Assembly (NCBI GenBank): GCA_934045075.1 | Contig: OW203731.1 | Coordinates: 16,011,570-16,075,569 of the forward strand | DNA: 64,000 nucleotides | Source of the DNA: Yponomeuta sedellus | Taxonomy: Eukaryota; Arthropoda; Insecta; Lepidoptera; Yponomeutidae | Direction of reading: 5' to 3' | Part shown: in pieces, positions 10,617 through 20,597 of the stretch | Layout: each line of letters opens with the position of its first letter | How positions within the stretch are numbered: the stretch's first letter is position 1 | Notes under the pieces: generated by a model | The model's input: only the letters and a program-made list of their open reading frames with translations | Told to the model about the DNA's origin: nothing | Databases searched by the model: none | Translations under genes and position numbers: made by a program

Positions 10617-10748
10617 AAGATAAGATAAGAATATTCCTTATTGTACACTGGAAAAACAACAAATACAAAACAATTGCAAATATACATAGTACAATTGGCG
10701 GCCTTATTGCTAAAAGCAATTTAATAAAAGATAAAAGAGAACTTCGCG
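10617..10748 (-). mobile_element. LINE-I 3' end
   Basis: On the minus strand: GCTTTTAGCAATAAGGCCGC, CAATTGTACTATG, AATAAGGAATATTCTTATC. The last is the CTTAT-type tail. 5'-truncated non-LTR retrotransposon of unknown clade. Confidence 0.7.
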
Positions 10749-10899
10749 TGGTAAATTAATTTGAAGTACTTTTGAAGTATTTAATTAATAACTACTCGAG
10801 ATACGTTCATGTTATCTTCCAATAAAATAACACCATTACTGGACAGTGATGCGCATGAAAACAAGAATTTTCAGAAAACCATGATTATGCTACATTGTT

Positions 10900-10965
10900 A
10901 TGAAATACTAGCTACCACGCAAACGATATCCTACGTCTCAATTCAGATGTTTGTGCAAAAAGTTT
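10900..10965 (+). repeat. Repeat M fragment
   Basis: ATACTAGCTACCACGC and CCTACGTCTCAATTCAG match the M copies at 6383 and 23846; the end is lost. Confidence 0.5.
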
Positions 10966-10984
10966 AAATTCATTTCTTCTAAAT

Positions 10985-11059
10985 GACCTCAGTTTGAGTG
11001 TATTTACATGTTTGTGATGTTCTTGCCTGGTGACTATAGCACAGGTTATCCTAGTTTAA
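10985..11059 (+). mobile_element. SINE-C 3' half
   Basis: GACCTCAGTTTGAGTGTATT, ATGTTTGTGATGTTC, CCTGGTGACTATAGCACAGG and ATCCTAGTTT are diagnostic. The tRNA-like head is missing. Confidence 0.75.
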
Positions 11060-11122
11060 GATTAGCGTCTTGATTACGAAACTTTTCACGTATACATCTG
11101 TGTGCAAAAGGGGAATGTTTAC

Positions 11123-11335
11123 TTAAAAACCTATTTAGAGGCTAAAAATTCCACTCATGCCGGGATTCGAACCCGCGACCTCTGGCTATCCGTGCCAGCG
11201 CTCTATCCATCTGAGCGCTGGCACGGATAGCCAGAGGTCGCGGGTTCGAATCCCGGCATGTGTGGAATTTTTAGCCTCTAAATAGGTTTTTAAAATTGTC
11301 CTTAGCACGGGTTAGTGCATTAAAAATAAAAATAG
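11123..11335. repeat. Palindromic SINE-A dimer (head to head)
   Basis: A minus-strand SINE-A (11123-11215) is followed without spacer by a plus-strand copy (11212-11335). The centre lies inside the box A/D-arm region (CTATCCATCTGAGCGCTGG). The arms match for about 90 bp. Only the plus half keeps the GCATTAAAAATAAAAATAGT end. A transcript across it would form a long hairpin. Confidence 0.85.
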
Positions 11336-11424
11336 TACAATGTTTACTTAGCTTTGCCACATAGATATGAGGCGAGATTTGTATCACACTAGTAGATATC
11401 TGAGTAGAGACAGTGATATTGAAA

Positions 11425-11470
11425 CACGAATAAACATTGTAGACTTTTAGTCCGGATCTACTTAATAAAC
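11425..11470 (+). repeat. Element G fragment
   Basis: ACATTGTAGACTTTTAGTCC followed by GGATCTACTTA, matching the left arm of G at 35902 and 58715. Confidence 0.55.
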
Positions 11471-11689
11471 ACGTAACTTTATGACAAAGTCAAATAGATA
11501 TTTCATTTATGCATACATATCTACGAGGTTAAAAGCTACGGTGCAGAGCCAGAGATTGTGTTCTGTGCGAGATATTTATATTAGCATTCATTAGTCGCTG
11601 TTGTCAGTGCATGCATGCAAACAGTCAGTGCGACACGTAATTACATGCATGCATTTAATTACAATTCCACCAACACTCACCAAGTCGCT

Positions 11690-11812
11690 GACCCGACGAT
11701 CTGAAACAGATTACTAACAGCGGCTGCGTAAGGATGGCCGAGAACGGAAGAAAGTTGCGTGGCTTGAGGGAGTCCTATGTCCAGCAGTGGACGAGTACGG
11801 ACTGATAATCAT
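11690..11812 (+). mobile_element. RTE-type LINE C-terminal end
   Basis: The plus strand reads a broken RTE C-terminus: TDDL..., then LRGLRESYVQQWT, ending with GTCCAGCAGTGGACGAGTAC. TATGTCCAGCAGTGG therefore encodes YVQQW. The sequence is short and has lost everything upstream. Confidence 0.75.
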
Positions 11813-12529
11813 CAAATTATTCACAAGAGTCGAATAAAAAAAGGATCTTTTTAGGGTTCATTTCAAAGCTTCATTTTAAAGGTTTTTAATCAAGCCAACC
11901 GATAATAAAATAAAAAAAATATTGTTCGAGGGTAGGGCGTCCCCCCCAAGCCTGGCTAAACGTTTGATTTTAGAAACGCGGTAAATTTCAGGGCATTGGC
12001 TCAATTATAATGAACTTAAAAGGAAACCTAAGGAAACTAAGTAGGCCTTACAAGTTACGAGTAATAGGCGACCAACTTGTATAACGAAAAGTTCGAAGAA
12101 TCCATTGAAAGTTACTTTGATGAAGTTGATAGTTCTGCAAAGCAGATAAAACTCCTTATTTCTGCGGAATCTTACTGCACGCCTGGCCCACGCACTTTGC
12201 AATTTTTTTTATTCTATGCTCAGTTTCCATAAACTTAACGCAAAGAACCAATCGGCTTAGCGAATTACCTCGAGTAAAAAAATGCTTACCAAGAATACAC
12301 ATCAAACAAGAAACAAAGTACATAAAAATTAATAGCTTTCGAGCATCCACAACGTAGCCAGTTAACAAGCAAGCACGTTATTAACACCGTCGAGAAAACT
12401 AAGTTAAGATGTATTAAGAGTACCTCTCGGACGACTTACGAGTACAAGTCACCCTCACATGGTGGGTTTTTCCTTGACCATCCAATGTTAGCCGCTGCCT
12501 TCGGGTTAATTTGTAGCAAAGAAAAAAGG
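11813..12529. other. No feature recognised
   Basis: Overlapping short minus-strand frames at 12005-12368 show no recognisable domain. Confidence 0.4.
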
Positions 12530-12795
12530 TACCGAATAATCCTCGAGGATCGTAAGGCAGTGGCGGGCCGTGTCAGAAGTTATCAAGCCGTCCATAAGGC
12601 CTCTGATATCGCTTAACGACTGCCATATATCAAGGGCCGCTGGCACCAACTGCTTAACGTGCTTTGCACAGCACGGAACCGCTCGGAAAAATGCCACTAG
12701 CGTTACTCATAGACGGTCAACCGTCCATGCACTGAACGCGCCCTATGTTGCTTAACCTTCGTGATGGTTTAAGATCACTCAGGCAGCCGGGGATA
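12530..12795 (-). mobile_element. SINE-D copy, 3' end missing
   Basis: Contains the 5S-like part (GGTTAAGCAAC on the minus strand, CGATCATG-type drift in the flank), the CAAGGCACGTTAAGC-like middle and TGACAGTAAGGCC-like blocks. The GTGGAGTATGGCC end is absent. Confidence 0.75.
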
Positions 12796-13037
12796 CGCGT
12801 GATTCACAATGACTGTAATTATTAATATGCCATTACGTCGACTTTACACTCTTTATATAATGTATCTTTGATACTGTTCAAAATCAAAAGTGAAACTACG
12901 TAATTTTTTTTCTTAGTTTGTTGCTTTCAAATTGACAGTTTTCTTATTGGCTTCTTTTAGTTGCGCTAGTTAGCGTTTCAATATTTGGTATGTTTCGTTG
13001 TTATTTTTTAAAGCTAAATTTACTGGAGCGACGATCT

Positions 13038-13112
13038 GGCTCATTGTCGTGTCTTGGATAGGTCTATGTCCAGCAGTGGACTGACAAAAGCTTGTTACAA
13101 TGATGATGAAAT
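13038..13112 (+). mobile_element. RTE-type 3' tail
   Basis: GGTCTATGTCCAGCAGTGGA followed by CTGACAAAAGC and ATGATGATGA. Short 5'-truncated insertion. Confidence 0.65.
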
Positions 13113-13151
13113 TAATTCACGTAATAAATCTAACTGTAACAAGGTCTTAAG

Positions 13152-13235
13152 ACAGAGCGATAGAATATTCTTTATTGTGCACAGAAATTATATACAAATA
13201 TAGTACAATTGGCGGCCTTACTACGGCTCTTAATA
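13152..13235 (-). mobile_element. LINE-I 3' end fragment
   Basis: GAATATTCTTTATTGTGCAC and ACAATTGGCGGCCTTA are shared with the copies at 10617, 27192 and 58906. Confidence 0.65.
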
Positions 13236-13362
13236 ATATTAAAAGTGAACAAAACTTAGTAAGCACCAGATACTCGTCGCCATTCGAAAAAAAATACTTC
13301 AACAAAAAAATTGGAGGCAAAAACTGTCATAAAATAAAATATTAATAAAAAAATGCCATGAT

Positions 13363-13610
13363 TATATTCTTTTGGTTGCACTAAGCCGTGCTGAGGACAA
13401 TTTTTAAAAACATATTTAGAGCCTAAACATTCCATGCCGGGACTCGAACCCGCGACCTCTGGTTAACTGTACCAGCGCTCTCGCAACTGAGCTAGTGGGC
13501 AAGTTACGGCATCAGCGAAATTTCGAACCTCTTTAGAACATTCTGTATTATTTATTTTTAGCCTCTTAATAGGTTTTTAAAAATATGCCACGTAAATAAA
13601 AATAGGGTGA
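13363..13610 (-). mobile_element. SINE-A copy, old, with tail piece at both ends
   Basis: Body and leader are recognisable (GAGGTTCGAAATTTCGCTG on the reverse strand) but diverged. A plus-strand tail fragment (TTTTTAGCCTCTTAATAGG) follows at 13555, so this copy was also once joined to an inverted partner. Confidence 0.7.
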
Positions 13611-13876
13611 TCGAGGAATAGCCCACATGGGTTTGTTAAGCTAAAGTTAGACTAACTTGCAGCTTAAAGCAACTTTATCGTTGTTGAATTTCCCGACTAT
13701 GTACTGGTACAAGCGAAAATCTGATACTGGAACTTCTTTTGTTTGTAATCCGAACTAAGCCAAGTCTCAAAGTCTCGGTACGTTTTATTAGACTTAGATA
13801 AAACTCATGTTCACTTAAAATCTATCTACTTTGATGAAAAAATAGTTTCATTGTACACCAAATAAAAAAAAACCAC

Positions 13877-14042
13877 GACTGCATCGTTGGTCTAGCAGTT
13901 AAGGGGCTTGGTTACTAAGACAGAGGTCGAGGGTTCGATTCCCACTTTTGTACTAGTGGTCTCGGTATCTGTGTGTTTTCATGTTTGTGACGTTCCTGCC
14001 TGGTTACCACAGTACTGGGTATCCCAGTTTAGTAGTAACTAA
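13877..14042 (+). mobile_element. SINE-C copy, full length
   Basis: A tRNA-like head (TGGTCTAGCAGTTAAGG as box A, GGGTTCGATTCCCAC as box B) is followed by TGTTTTCATGTTTGTGACG, CCTGGTTACCACAGTACTGG and ATCCCAGTTTAG. I did not assign the parent tRNA because the anticodon stem does not fold cleanly. Confidence 0.8.
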
Positions 14043-14087
14043 ACGGACATACTTTACTTAACAGTGGCTTAGTGTGTCCGTTTAGTT
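14037..14087. repeat. Hairpin with 16-bp arms
   Basis: AACTAAACGGACATAC (14037-14052) is inverted at 14072-14087 with one mismatch. It starts inside the last bases of the SINE-C copy. Confidence 0.7.
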
Positions 14088-14099
14088 CCTACATATTTA

Positions 14100-14446
14100 A
14101 ATGCGTGATATTGAAAGCGTTATCGTACTTAACGTAGTGACGACGTTCAGTACTATATAAGTGAAGTAGAATATAAAAGAACATAATAATTTAGTTAAGA
14201 CTGCGCTTTACCTTTTTTGGTTAGAAAGAGAAGGAAATAAAACACCCATCGCGGTTCAATGAACTGTTGCATATTTTATTGATGACTCTAGATAAAGCTG
14301 ATAACACGCTTATGCTAGAGCAATAAGAGCAGTCATTATTATGAATATCTTGATATGATAACAAATGTTTATCAAGGCAGTCCGTTTTGTAATGAAAATA
14401 ATCGTTAATAAATACATTTTGTGAATGGCACACAAAATGATATGAT
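14100..14446. other. No feature recognised
   Basis: Nothing supported. Confidence 0.4.
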
Positions 14447-14640
14447 GATATCAACCCTTTGTCCCTACAGCTGGGGCACAGGTCTCTTCCTGCATCGCAG
14501 GAAGGTTAGGCCATACTCCGCCACGGGGGCCAAGTCCGGGTGGTGGAGGATTGTAAGACGTGGCGGGCCTGGCAGTCAGAAGTTATCAAGCCGCCCATAA
14601 GGCCTCTGACACGGCTTAACGTCTGCCATTACATGTCAGC
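14447..14640 (-). mobile_element. SINE-D 3' half
   Basis: From the 3' end (minus strand AAAGGGTTGATATC) up to the CTGACATGTAATG-like middle. The 5S-like part is missing. Confidence 0.8.
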
Positions 14641-15362
14641 ACACAAAATGATTCCAATTTATTCTTTGCTCCATCCGAATGGTTTTGAGAAGGTGACTAA
14701 AATAATAGGAAACAAGAATAAAGCAAGCAAAACCTTCCTATTTCCCTAGACACTTTTATTTTCAAGAACATAACGACTCCGGGACATTTCGAGGCGGGAG
14801 GAAAAAGACACAAAAAGGAATACCTGAAACATTATTTCATTCTCTTTGAGAGAAAAACATAGTGCAGTCGAGAGCGTATCTATCTGTACACGCGTGCACT
14901 CTACTTGGTTACATTACGGCATGATTTTGCAACTAAAATATTAAGTTTGGTCTGCAGAGCCGCTCTTCACTGTACTTCGCTGCAAAGTCGACCGCGTCCA
15001 TTTTACATAAATTGCTACCGCGATATTGAATTGAAATTGTTTCCCTCTTTCGGGTTTAAAACATTCCTTTAGAACAACTGGTTAGAAAGTACACGGGCAA
15101 CCCTCTCTCAGAAAACAGAGCGTCACTTCTGTAAATATTTAACAGGGGAATGTCGAGACAAGATTTTATATTTCGCCCCCGCTTTATTATTCTGTGCCGT
15201 TGAAAGAATAATTTCGGAATTTAATTTGTTTGTTTTGTATTCTTCTTTTTCGGCTTCTCCATTCGGGCTTAGTTAAGTTATTCATATGAGATCCTGAGCT
15301 TTTAAAATTGAAATGGAATCAGGGCTTTACATATAATCACTGCCGTCGATAGTCAATACTCG
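14641..15362. other. No feature recognised
   Basis: No repeat or coding evidence. Confidence 0.4.
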
Positions 15363-15648
15363 TTAAGCCGAGTCAGAGGCCTTAAGGCAGCTTGAAAACT
15401 TCTGACAGTAAGACCAGCTACTAGTCTTGCAAGCCTCCATCAATCTGGACTTGGCCCCCGTTGTGGAGTATGGAAAACGTGGTGGAGTATGGAGAGTTAA
15501 GCCAAGTCAGAGGCCTTAAGGCAGCTAGAAAACTTCGACAGTAAGACCAGCCACTAGTCTTGCAAGCCTCCATCAATCCGAACTTGGCCCCCGTGGTGGA
15601 GTATGGTCTATACCTTCCTTGGGAAGAGATCCGTACCTCAGTGGAGAC
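15363..15648 (+). repeat. Two tandem SINE-D middle/3' segments
   Basis: The block from GTTAAGCC(A/G)AGTCAGAGG to GTGGAGTATGG occurs at 15363-15478 and again at 15492-15607. The copies are almost identical and share the derived form GCAGCT(T/A)GAAAACTT. Shared private changes show a local duplication, not two insertions. The 3' end appears only after the second copy. Confidence 0.75.
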
Positions 15649-15682
15649 AGAACGAGTTGATGACGATGATAATAACACAATC

Positions 15683-15870
15683 TCATGCCTGTATCCAAGA
15701 GGGGCTGGCCCTGTGTACCAGGGACTGGCCCGTACCTCGATCTTGGTGATTTACCTTCGCTTCATCAACGTCCATTAGTCGTTGCATGCAAGCACGAAGT
15801 TCCGGGTACTTTTTATCTTGCCATTTGCTAATACATCCCCTATTTGGTCGAATTATGTCCGCCGTGAAAT
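15683..15870 (-). repeat. Repeat F copy
   Basis: On the minus strand: GCATGCAACGACTAATGGAC, GTTGATGAAGCGAAGGT, CTTGGATACAGG. The upstream block CCAAATAGGGG...AAGATAAAAAG is also present. The same blocks recur at 30945, 37160, 38946 and 56395. Confidence 0.65.
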
Positions 15871-16385
15871 ACAATAGGGTGTAATATTTTTCTTCGGTAC
15901 GAGTGTCGTATGAGAATAAAACTAAACTATTTCTTAGGGTCGTTCTGCGGGGTAACGAAACAGCTGAGCGCTCGGAAACACTTCCCCAGTCACATATAAT
16001 AAAGAGCAATAAGACATACCCTTTCGGTGGGGGGAAACACAAAAATCCACGCAGCAATCTGGCCTCCTATAGCCCGCATAAAATTTATAGCCACAATAAA
16101 ACGTGCTTCTTCCGTGTAGGTAAGAGCCCCGCAATTGGTCGGGGGATGACTATAAGGCCGCCGCTAGACGTGTGCACACACGTAATTGATCGTGCCTACA
16201 ATTACGGAAAAAATTACGTAATTTGTGGGGATCAATATCTGCTCGTTATCGCCTATTTCATGGATCTACTGGGTTCATTTCATGGTTTTACAATTCCATG
16301 TAGTTCATTGCAAAGTCCATTAACCCACAGAACAACTAGTAGGAAAACTGCTGTGCGATCTACATCGATTAATCCTAGGTAGTTA
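15871..16385. other. Unassigned; long open frames on both strands
   Basis: A 159-codon plus frame and a 124-codon minus frame overlap here. Neither shows a domain, and mutual overlap of long open frames fits unusual composition better than a gene. Confidence 0.35.
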
Positions 16386-16387
16386 GA

Positions 16388-16650
16388 CCTGAGATTTCCG
16401 CACTTAGCCTTATAGTTGGGCCATTGGACGTAGTAAGCGCTGAGGTATACGTTTAACACTTCAGACACTAAGGTTTCCTTACGATGTTTTCCTTCACCGT
16501 AAGCGAGTGGTATTGCTACTATAATTCACAAATAAATGTACATAACTTAAGAAACAAAGTCATTGATACATGCCCGAATTCGAACCCACGGCCTCCGACT
16601 AAGAAGCCGGGGTTTCCACTACTCCGCTACCACCGCTCCTTGCATTGTAG
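16388..16650 (-). mobile_element. SINE-E copy with LINE-like 3' end
   Basis: The minus strand starts GGAGCGGTGGTAGCGGAGTA (tRNA-like, box B GGGTTCGAATTCGG), continues GTTATGTACATTTATTTGTG and ACGGTGAAGGAAAACATCGT. It ends GGCCCAACTATAAGGCTAAG followed by TGCGGAAAT. The last 35 bp match the 3' end of the LINE at 56560-56594. Confidence 0.75.
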
Positions 16651-17105
16651 TTTAGTGAAACTCGGCTCTCTTGTGTTGACGTGTGCATTGCGTAGTCGTT
16701 GCAGGTCACATATGAGATCACTCTAATTAGAGAGGCGAGAGATCTCTACTCAATTTTATTCTCCGAACGACCTTAAAAGCAGCAGACAGAGACAGAGAGA
16801 AATATACTTGGCTACTTTCGTCACAATTACCTTAATGCGGATTCCCGGCATAATTTTTTACTTTAAGAGACTAACGTAATACGTAGTCTATTGCCGCCTT
16901 TACTTTATTGTAAGGAAGACCTTTTGAACTTCATTTGCGCTTGTTTTCCTGCACCTGGTGTTCCTTTGTTTTGAAATTACGAGGAAAATAGCGCAGAGTC
17001 AGGGTTCAATTATTTAAAAATAATTCCTCGAATGCAGTGATTAATTTGCTAATCAGGTTATGACTAAAATACTCGAAATCTCTATTGGAATATTTTGTTT
17101 GGTCA
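16651..17105. other. No feature recognised
   Basis: Nothing supported. Confidence 0.4.
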
Positions 17106-17146
17106 TTGTTTTTGGTAGTAGTAGACTGCCTTAATACACCCAAAAC

Positions 17147-17500
17147 GCGCGTCGCCTCGTAGAACAGAGTGATTGGAATCAATCACAAAGTTTAAGCAAC
17201 AACAGCAGGGCTCAAGTGCTCGATGGGTGACCATCCCGTGACTACCGCTAGTCGCATTTTGTCCAAGCGCTTCCAAGCTTTGCAAGGCACGTTAATCCAT
17301 CGGTGCCGGCTGTCATGTAATGACAGTCGTTAAGCCATATCAGAGGCCTTGTGGGCCGGCTTGATAACTTCTGACAGTAAGGTCCGCTACTTTCATACAA
17401 TTCTCCACCAACCCGGACTTGGCCCCCGTTTCAGAGTATGGCCTAACCTTCCTGCAATGCAGGAAGAGACCTGTGCCCCAGCAGTGGGAACATACAAAGT
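17147..17500 (+). mobile_element. SINE-D copy with well-kept 5S-like segment
   Basis: TTTAAGCAAC at 17191 and GATGGGTGACC at 17222 match the insect 5S rRNA internal promoter elements, with the same 28-nt spacing from AAGCAAC to GATGGG. It continues through the standard middle and ends CCCAGCAGTGGGAACATACA. About 40 bp on the left flank (17106-17145) is repeated on the right (17509-17550) at roughly 80% identity. Confidence 0.85.
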
Positions 17501-17904
17501 GTTTATCACATTGTTTTTGGTAGTAATCAAATGCATTAATGCACCCACAAAAATCTGTTAACTGAATAAACTGCGCCTAATACGAGACACCTGTCAGTTC
17601 TCTTTTAACACTCGTTCCGCTTTGATTTAGTTTTTGCCACTAATCTGCGGCTGTATAGAAGTATAGTATAAACTCTTCCGGTATTTTCTTCATTGAAAGT
17701 GAAATTTTACACGATATTTGTAATAGACCGTCTCGTTACGTGTAACCTGACGATTCCACATAACCTGTACGTAAAATCTGACCCTAACGAGCGCATTAGA
17801 CGAATCGTGTATTTGTAAATAAGACCTTCACCTTCTGTAAATAAGACCGGGTTTTGTTTATTATGAAAGTCATTTCTCAAAAATTAGTTTGACTCTATCA
17901 GTGA
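17501..17904. other. No feature except the flanking direct repeat
   Basis: 17509-17550 (TTGTTTTTGGTAGTAATCAA) repeats the left flank of the preceding SINE-D. Confidence 0.45.
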
Positions 17905-18112
17905 AAACAGAGAATGCAATGTTGCTGAAACATACAGAATTTTTAACATAATTAATTTTACTTAATAACTAATGGCACAACCTTGCACTCATTAGGGGAG
18001 GGCTATGTCCAGCAGTGGACTAGTATAGCCTGAGGAAGGAAGAAGGAAGAATAACTAATGGTAATTAGACTGTATGATCATCGCGAGTTATTGAAAATAC
18101 ATTTTTAATTTA
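17905..18112 (-). repeat. Repeat K copy, split by a LINE tail
   Basis: K blocks AATGTTGCTGAAACATAC and TTTTACTTAATAACTAATGG lie left of the insertion, and GTAATTAGACTG...GCGAGTTATTG right of it. Confidence 0.65.
17976..18049 (+). mobile_element. 74-bp RTE/H-type LINE insertion with 12-bp target duplication
   Basis: Insert CACAACCTTGCACTCATTAG ... GTCCAGCAGTGGACTAG ... GGAAGAAGGAAG. AATAACTAATGG occurs on both sides (17964-17975 and 18050-18061). The 5' truncation, purine-rich tail and 12-bp duplication are what target-primed reverse transcription leaves. Confidence 0.85.
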
Positions 18113-18119
18113 GTTATAG

Positions 18120-18200
18120 GTATTTTGCAACTAAAGCTTTCGTAAGAACTACACATTACTCATTTCAATCCGGATTTTTTGTTGAAAGAGTCCACTAGGT
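18120..18200 (+). repeat. Element G-like fragment
   Basis: GCTTTCGTAAGAACTACACATT then TCAATCCGGA and AAGAGTCC. A diverged relative at 24937-25005 keeps the same order. Confidence 0.45.
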
Positions 18201-18299
18201 TTCGTTCAAGTAAGTTAATCGAGATTCAAATGAATAGGTATAGATAATGAACTAACCTTGTTCTAAATCTATGCATTTTGTTTTCTGGTGTGAATACTA

Positions 18300-18392
18300 A
18301 AGAGTGTCCGAGTGGTACGTTTACCCACCTAGTGCGAGTGAAGATGCCACTATACGTTGTGTAAATTATTGCATTACGTAGATGCAAAGGCC
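18300..18392 (+). mobile_element. SINE-E 3' fragment
   Basis: CCACCTAGTGCGAGTGAAGA, TGCCACTATACG, ACGTAGATGCAAAGGCCAAT match 52075-52150. Confidence 0.65.
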
Positions 18393-18900
18393 AATTTGAT
18401 ACGAAACAGTTCTAATCTAATCTGAAGTCCTCTGACTGTCCGAAAATACTGACCACCACTTGTAGTTAGTACAACTGTAAAGGCGGTATCAAGTGTCAGT
18501 GTCAACAACAGTTCTCTTGAAAAGAATACTAGGTTTGTGTAAACCTATAATTAAATATCACAGAATCAGCCACCGATAACAGCTATTGAAAGGGGAATTT
18601 ATAATGCTAGCCGAGAGAGTTATTGCTATTTTCGCTTTATCGACCACCGATAATTCTTTTAACGTTTTGCAATGGATTTTCACTTACTTGGAATGTTTCA
18701 CCTCACTTCATAATACTACAGGAATAAATTGTGGTTTCGTCTCTCCCTTTACCTCAGAATATTAAACTGCCTCTGAGGAGAATTTTAGGGATCGTGCGAT
18801 AACACAAAAAATATAAGACTGTGATTGTACTGATTGGCTACGCAATGTACATTAAAATATCATAACAAACAACTGGATTTGTAGTTTTGTGAAATGCGGC
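18393..18900. other. No feature recognised
   Basis: Nothing supported. Confidence 0.4.
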
Positions 18901-18904
18901 CCTG

Positions 18905-19200
18905 AAGCATCATCCATCACCATCAGCCATTTGATGCCCACTGCAGGACTTAGGCCTCCCTCACGGTTTTCCAAGCTTCACGACAGGATCGTGCCGTGCT
19001 CCACATCCAGCGTCTCCCCGCCACCGTAACCAGGTCATCAGACAATCTGGTGGAGGGCCTGCCCACGCTGCGTCGTCCGGTCCGAGGTCACCAGGTCAGA
19101 TGTTTTTCGCCCAAACGGCCATCAGTTCTTTCATCTATGTGCCCCGCCCACTGCTACTTCAACTGAGCAATTCTTCGTGATATATTAGTAAGCATACAGA
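18905..19200 (-). mobile_element. RTE-type LINE 3' end
   Basis: The minus strand carries the familiar end: GCAGTGGGCGGGGCACAT, GACCGGACGACGCAGCGTGG, GTGGAGCACGGCACGATCCT, GGGAGGCCTAAGTCCTGCAG, then ATGATGG-type tail. It encodes the C-terminal AGH...GRPSTR-like part of RTE pol in shifted frames. Confidence 0.75.
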
Positions 19201-19430
19201 AAATCATGAACACAACTGATGAGTAGATCGTACCTACCCTTAACTTTGCATTGTAAGACCAAAGTATAAAATAAATCAGAGAAGATTAACTTCAAAGCTT
19301 TTTACACTTCAAAACATACCTATCAATGTAGTAAAACTAGCACCACCAATGAACAACCATTTTTGCAAAAAGTGTCAGATCAATCCCTAAATATAAATAT
19401 AGATTTTAGGAGCAACGACCGACAACGGCC

Positions 19431-20015
19431 TTGTTAAATGATAGACTTACGCAGAATGTCCTAAATGAATGTCATCCCCACGCGAGTTTTACTGACATTG
19501 TACAAGAGTTATTTAAAAATCCGCTCAAAAAGGATACTACATACATAATATTGGTGGGTAATAGTCGAGGCGTCAAAAAAGCTGACATAAATAACGTATT
19601 TGACTTGTATGGTCAGGCTAAGGGTGTCCAACTAGAGACGGGAAAATTATTTTTCTGCGCATTCCCTTACTCGCAGTCCCTTTCTGAAAGGGATAACGGT
19701 GACATCCATAGTCTGAATATGCATATTCACCATCTGACATGTCGTCATAGTGACGTATTATTTTTTGACATTAACAGGTTTGTTAAGAATTATTTTATGA
19801 CAAGAGATACTGTGTACCTCACCAAAAACAGTCGACGTAAGTTAGCTAGTCTCTTAGCTTATAACATCTTTGCCTCAGTTATAGGAATTATAACACAATC
19901 GCGCGAAAATGACAACCGTGATACTAGTAGTAGTATTAAAATATTAGCGGGCTCACAAACAAGTGATTCACCGGCTTTAGACTGCCGCTACAGACAAAGG
20001 AAAAGCCAAAATTAG
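19431..20015 (+). pseudogene. LINE ORF1 remnant, SGNH/esterase-like
   Basis: An open stretch of about 194 codons without a convincing start; the in-frame stop upstream is at 19407. The region has a hydrophobic strand (YIILVGNSRG), a central LNMHIHHL and a C-terminal block around residues 120-150 (DINRFVKNYF ... RRKLASLLAYNI). That block resembles the DxxH-type end of SGNH esterases, but with YLTKN where a catalytic Asp/His is expected. In CR1-group LINEs ORF1 often carries such an esterase, whose role is thought to be membrane or RNP related. It ends within a few bases of the endonuclease frame, which lies in a different phase, so the two frames overlap or were joined by a frameshift. Confidence 0.6.
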
Positions 20016-20597
20016 GTCTTAACATAGTAGCACAAAATATTCAGGGCTTTTCCGGCAAGGAAAACATGACAGAACTTTTCTTGAAAGATTTTAATGTAGA
20101 TATTTTATGCTTCACGGAACATTGGCTTAAAGAGTCAGAAATGTCATTTAATTTGAAAGACTATTTGCCTGTTAGTACATATAATAGAAATAAAGCTTTG
20201 AGAGGAGGATCGATGGTATTTGTAAAAAATACTTTAAAAAGTAAAGAACGCAAAGACATTGTAAGCCTTTCTGTTGAGCGATTAGTTGAGATCTCGTGTG
20301 TGGAATTGGATAGGTATATTGTTATGTGCGTTTATAGGCCACCTCAAACAAATTACAACGACTTTGAATTAGTTGTAGAGGACGCATTAAAATGTCTTTT
20401 TGCGAGTAATAAATCCATAGGAGTATGTGGCGATTTTAATATTGATCTGTTAGTTGAGAGCCCACTTCAAACTAAACTTATTAGCTTATTTAGATCGTTT
20501 AACTTACTGAACCTATTTACTGAACCTACTAGAACAACGCCAACCAGTGCTACATGTATAGATAATGTTTTCTGCAACTGTGAGCATTTAAAAAAAA
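20010..20597 (+). pseudogene. LINE endonuclease domain, first part
   Basis: An exonuclease-endonuclease-phosphatase fold that nicks target DNA for reverse transcription. Motifs in order: NIVAQNIQG (catalytic Asn strand), CFTEHWL (metal-binding Glu), VYRPP, and GVCGDFNIDLL (the GDFN motif). The open frame continues past 20597 into the J insertion, which adds about 25 foreign residues before a stop. The last motif, SDHSGLLV, is found 540 bp further on at about 21140-21165, between the two J copies. The domain was therefore complete before J inserted. Confidence 0.8.

Noticed and set aside
15903..16382. 159-codon plus-strand open frame with an overlapping 124-codon minus frame
   Set aside because: No domain or motif in either; overlapping open frames on both strands suggest composition only.
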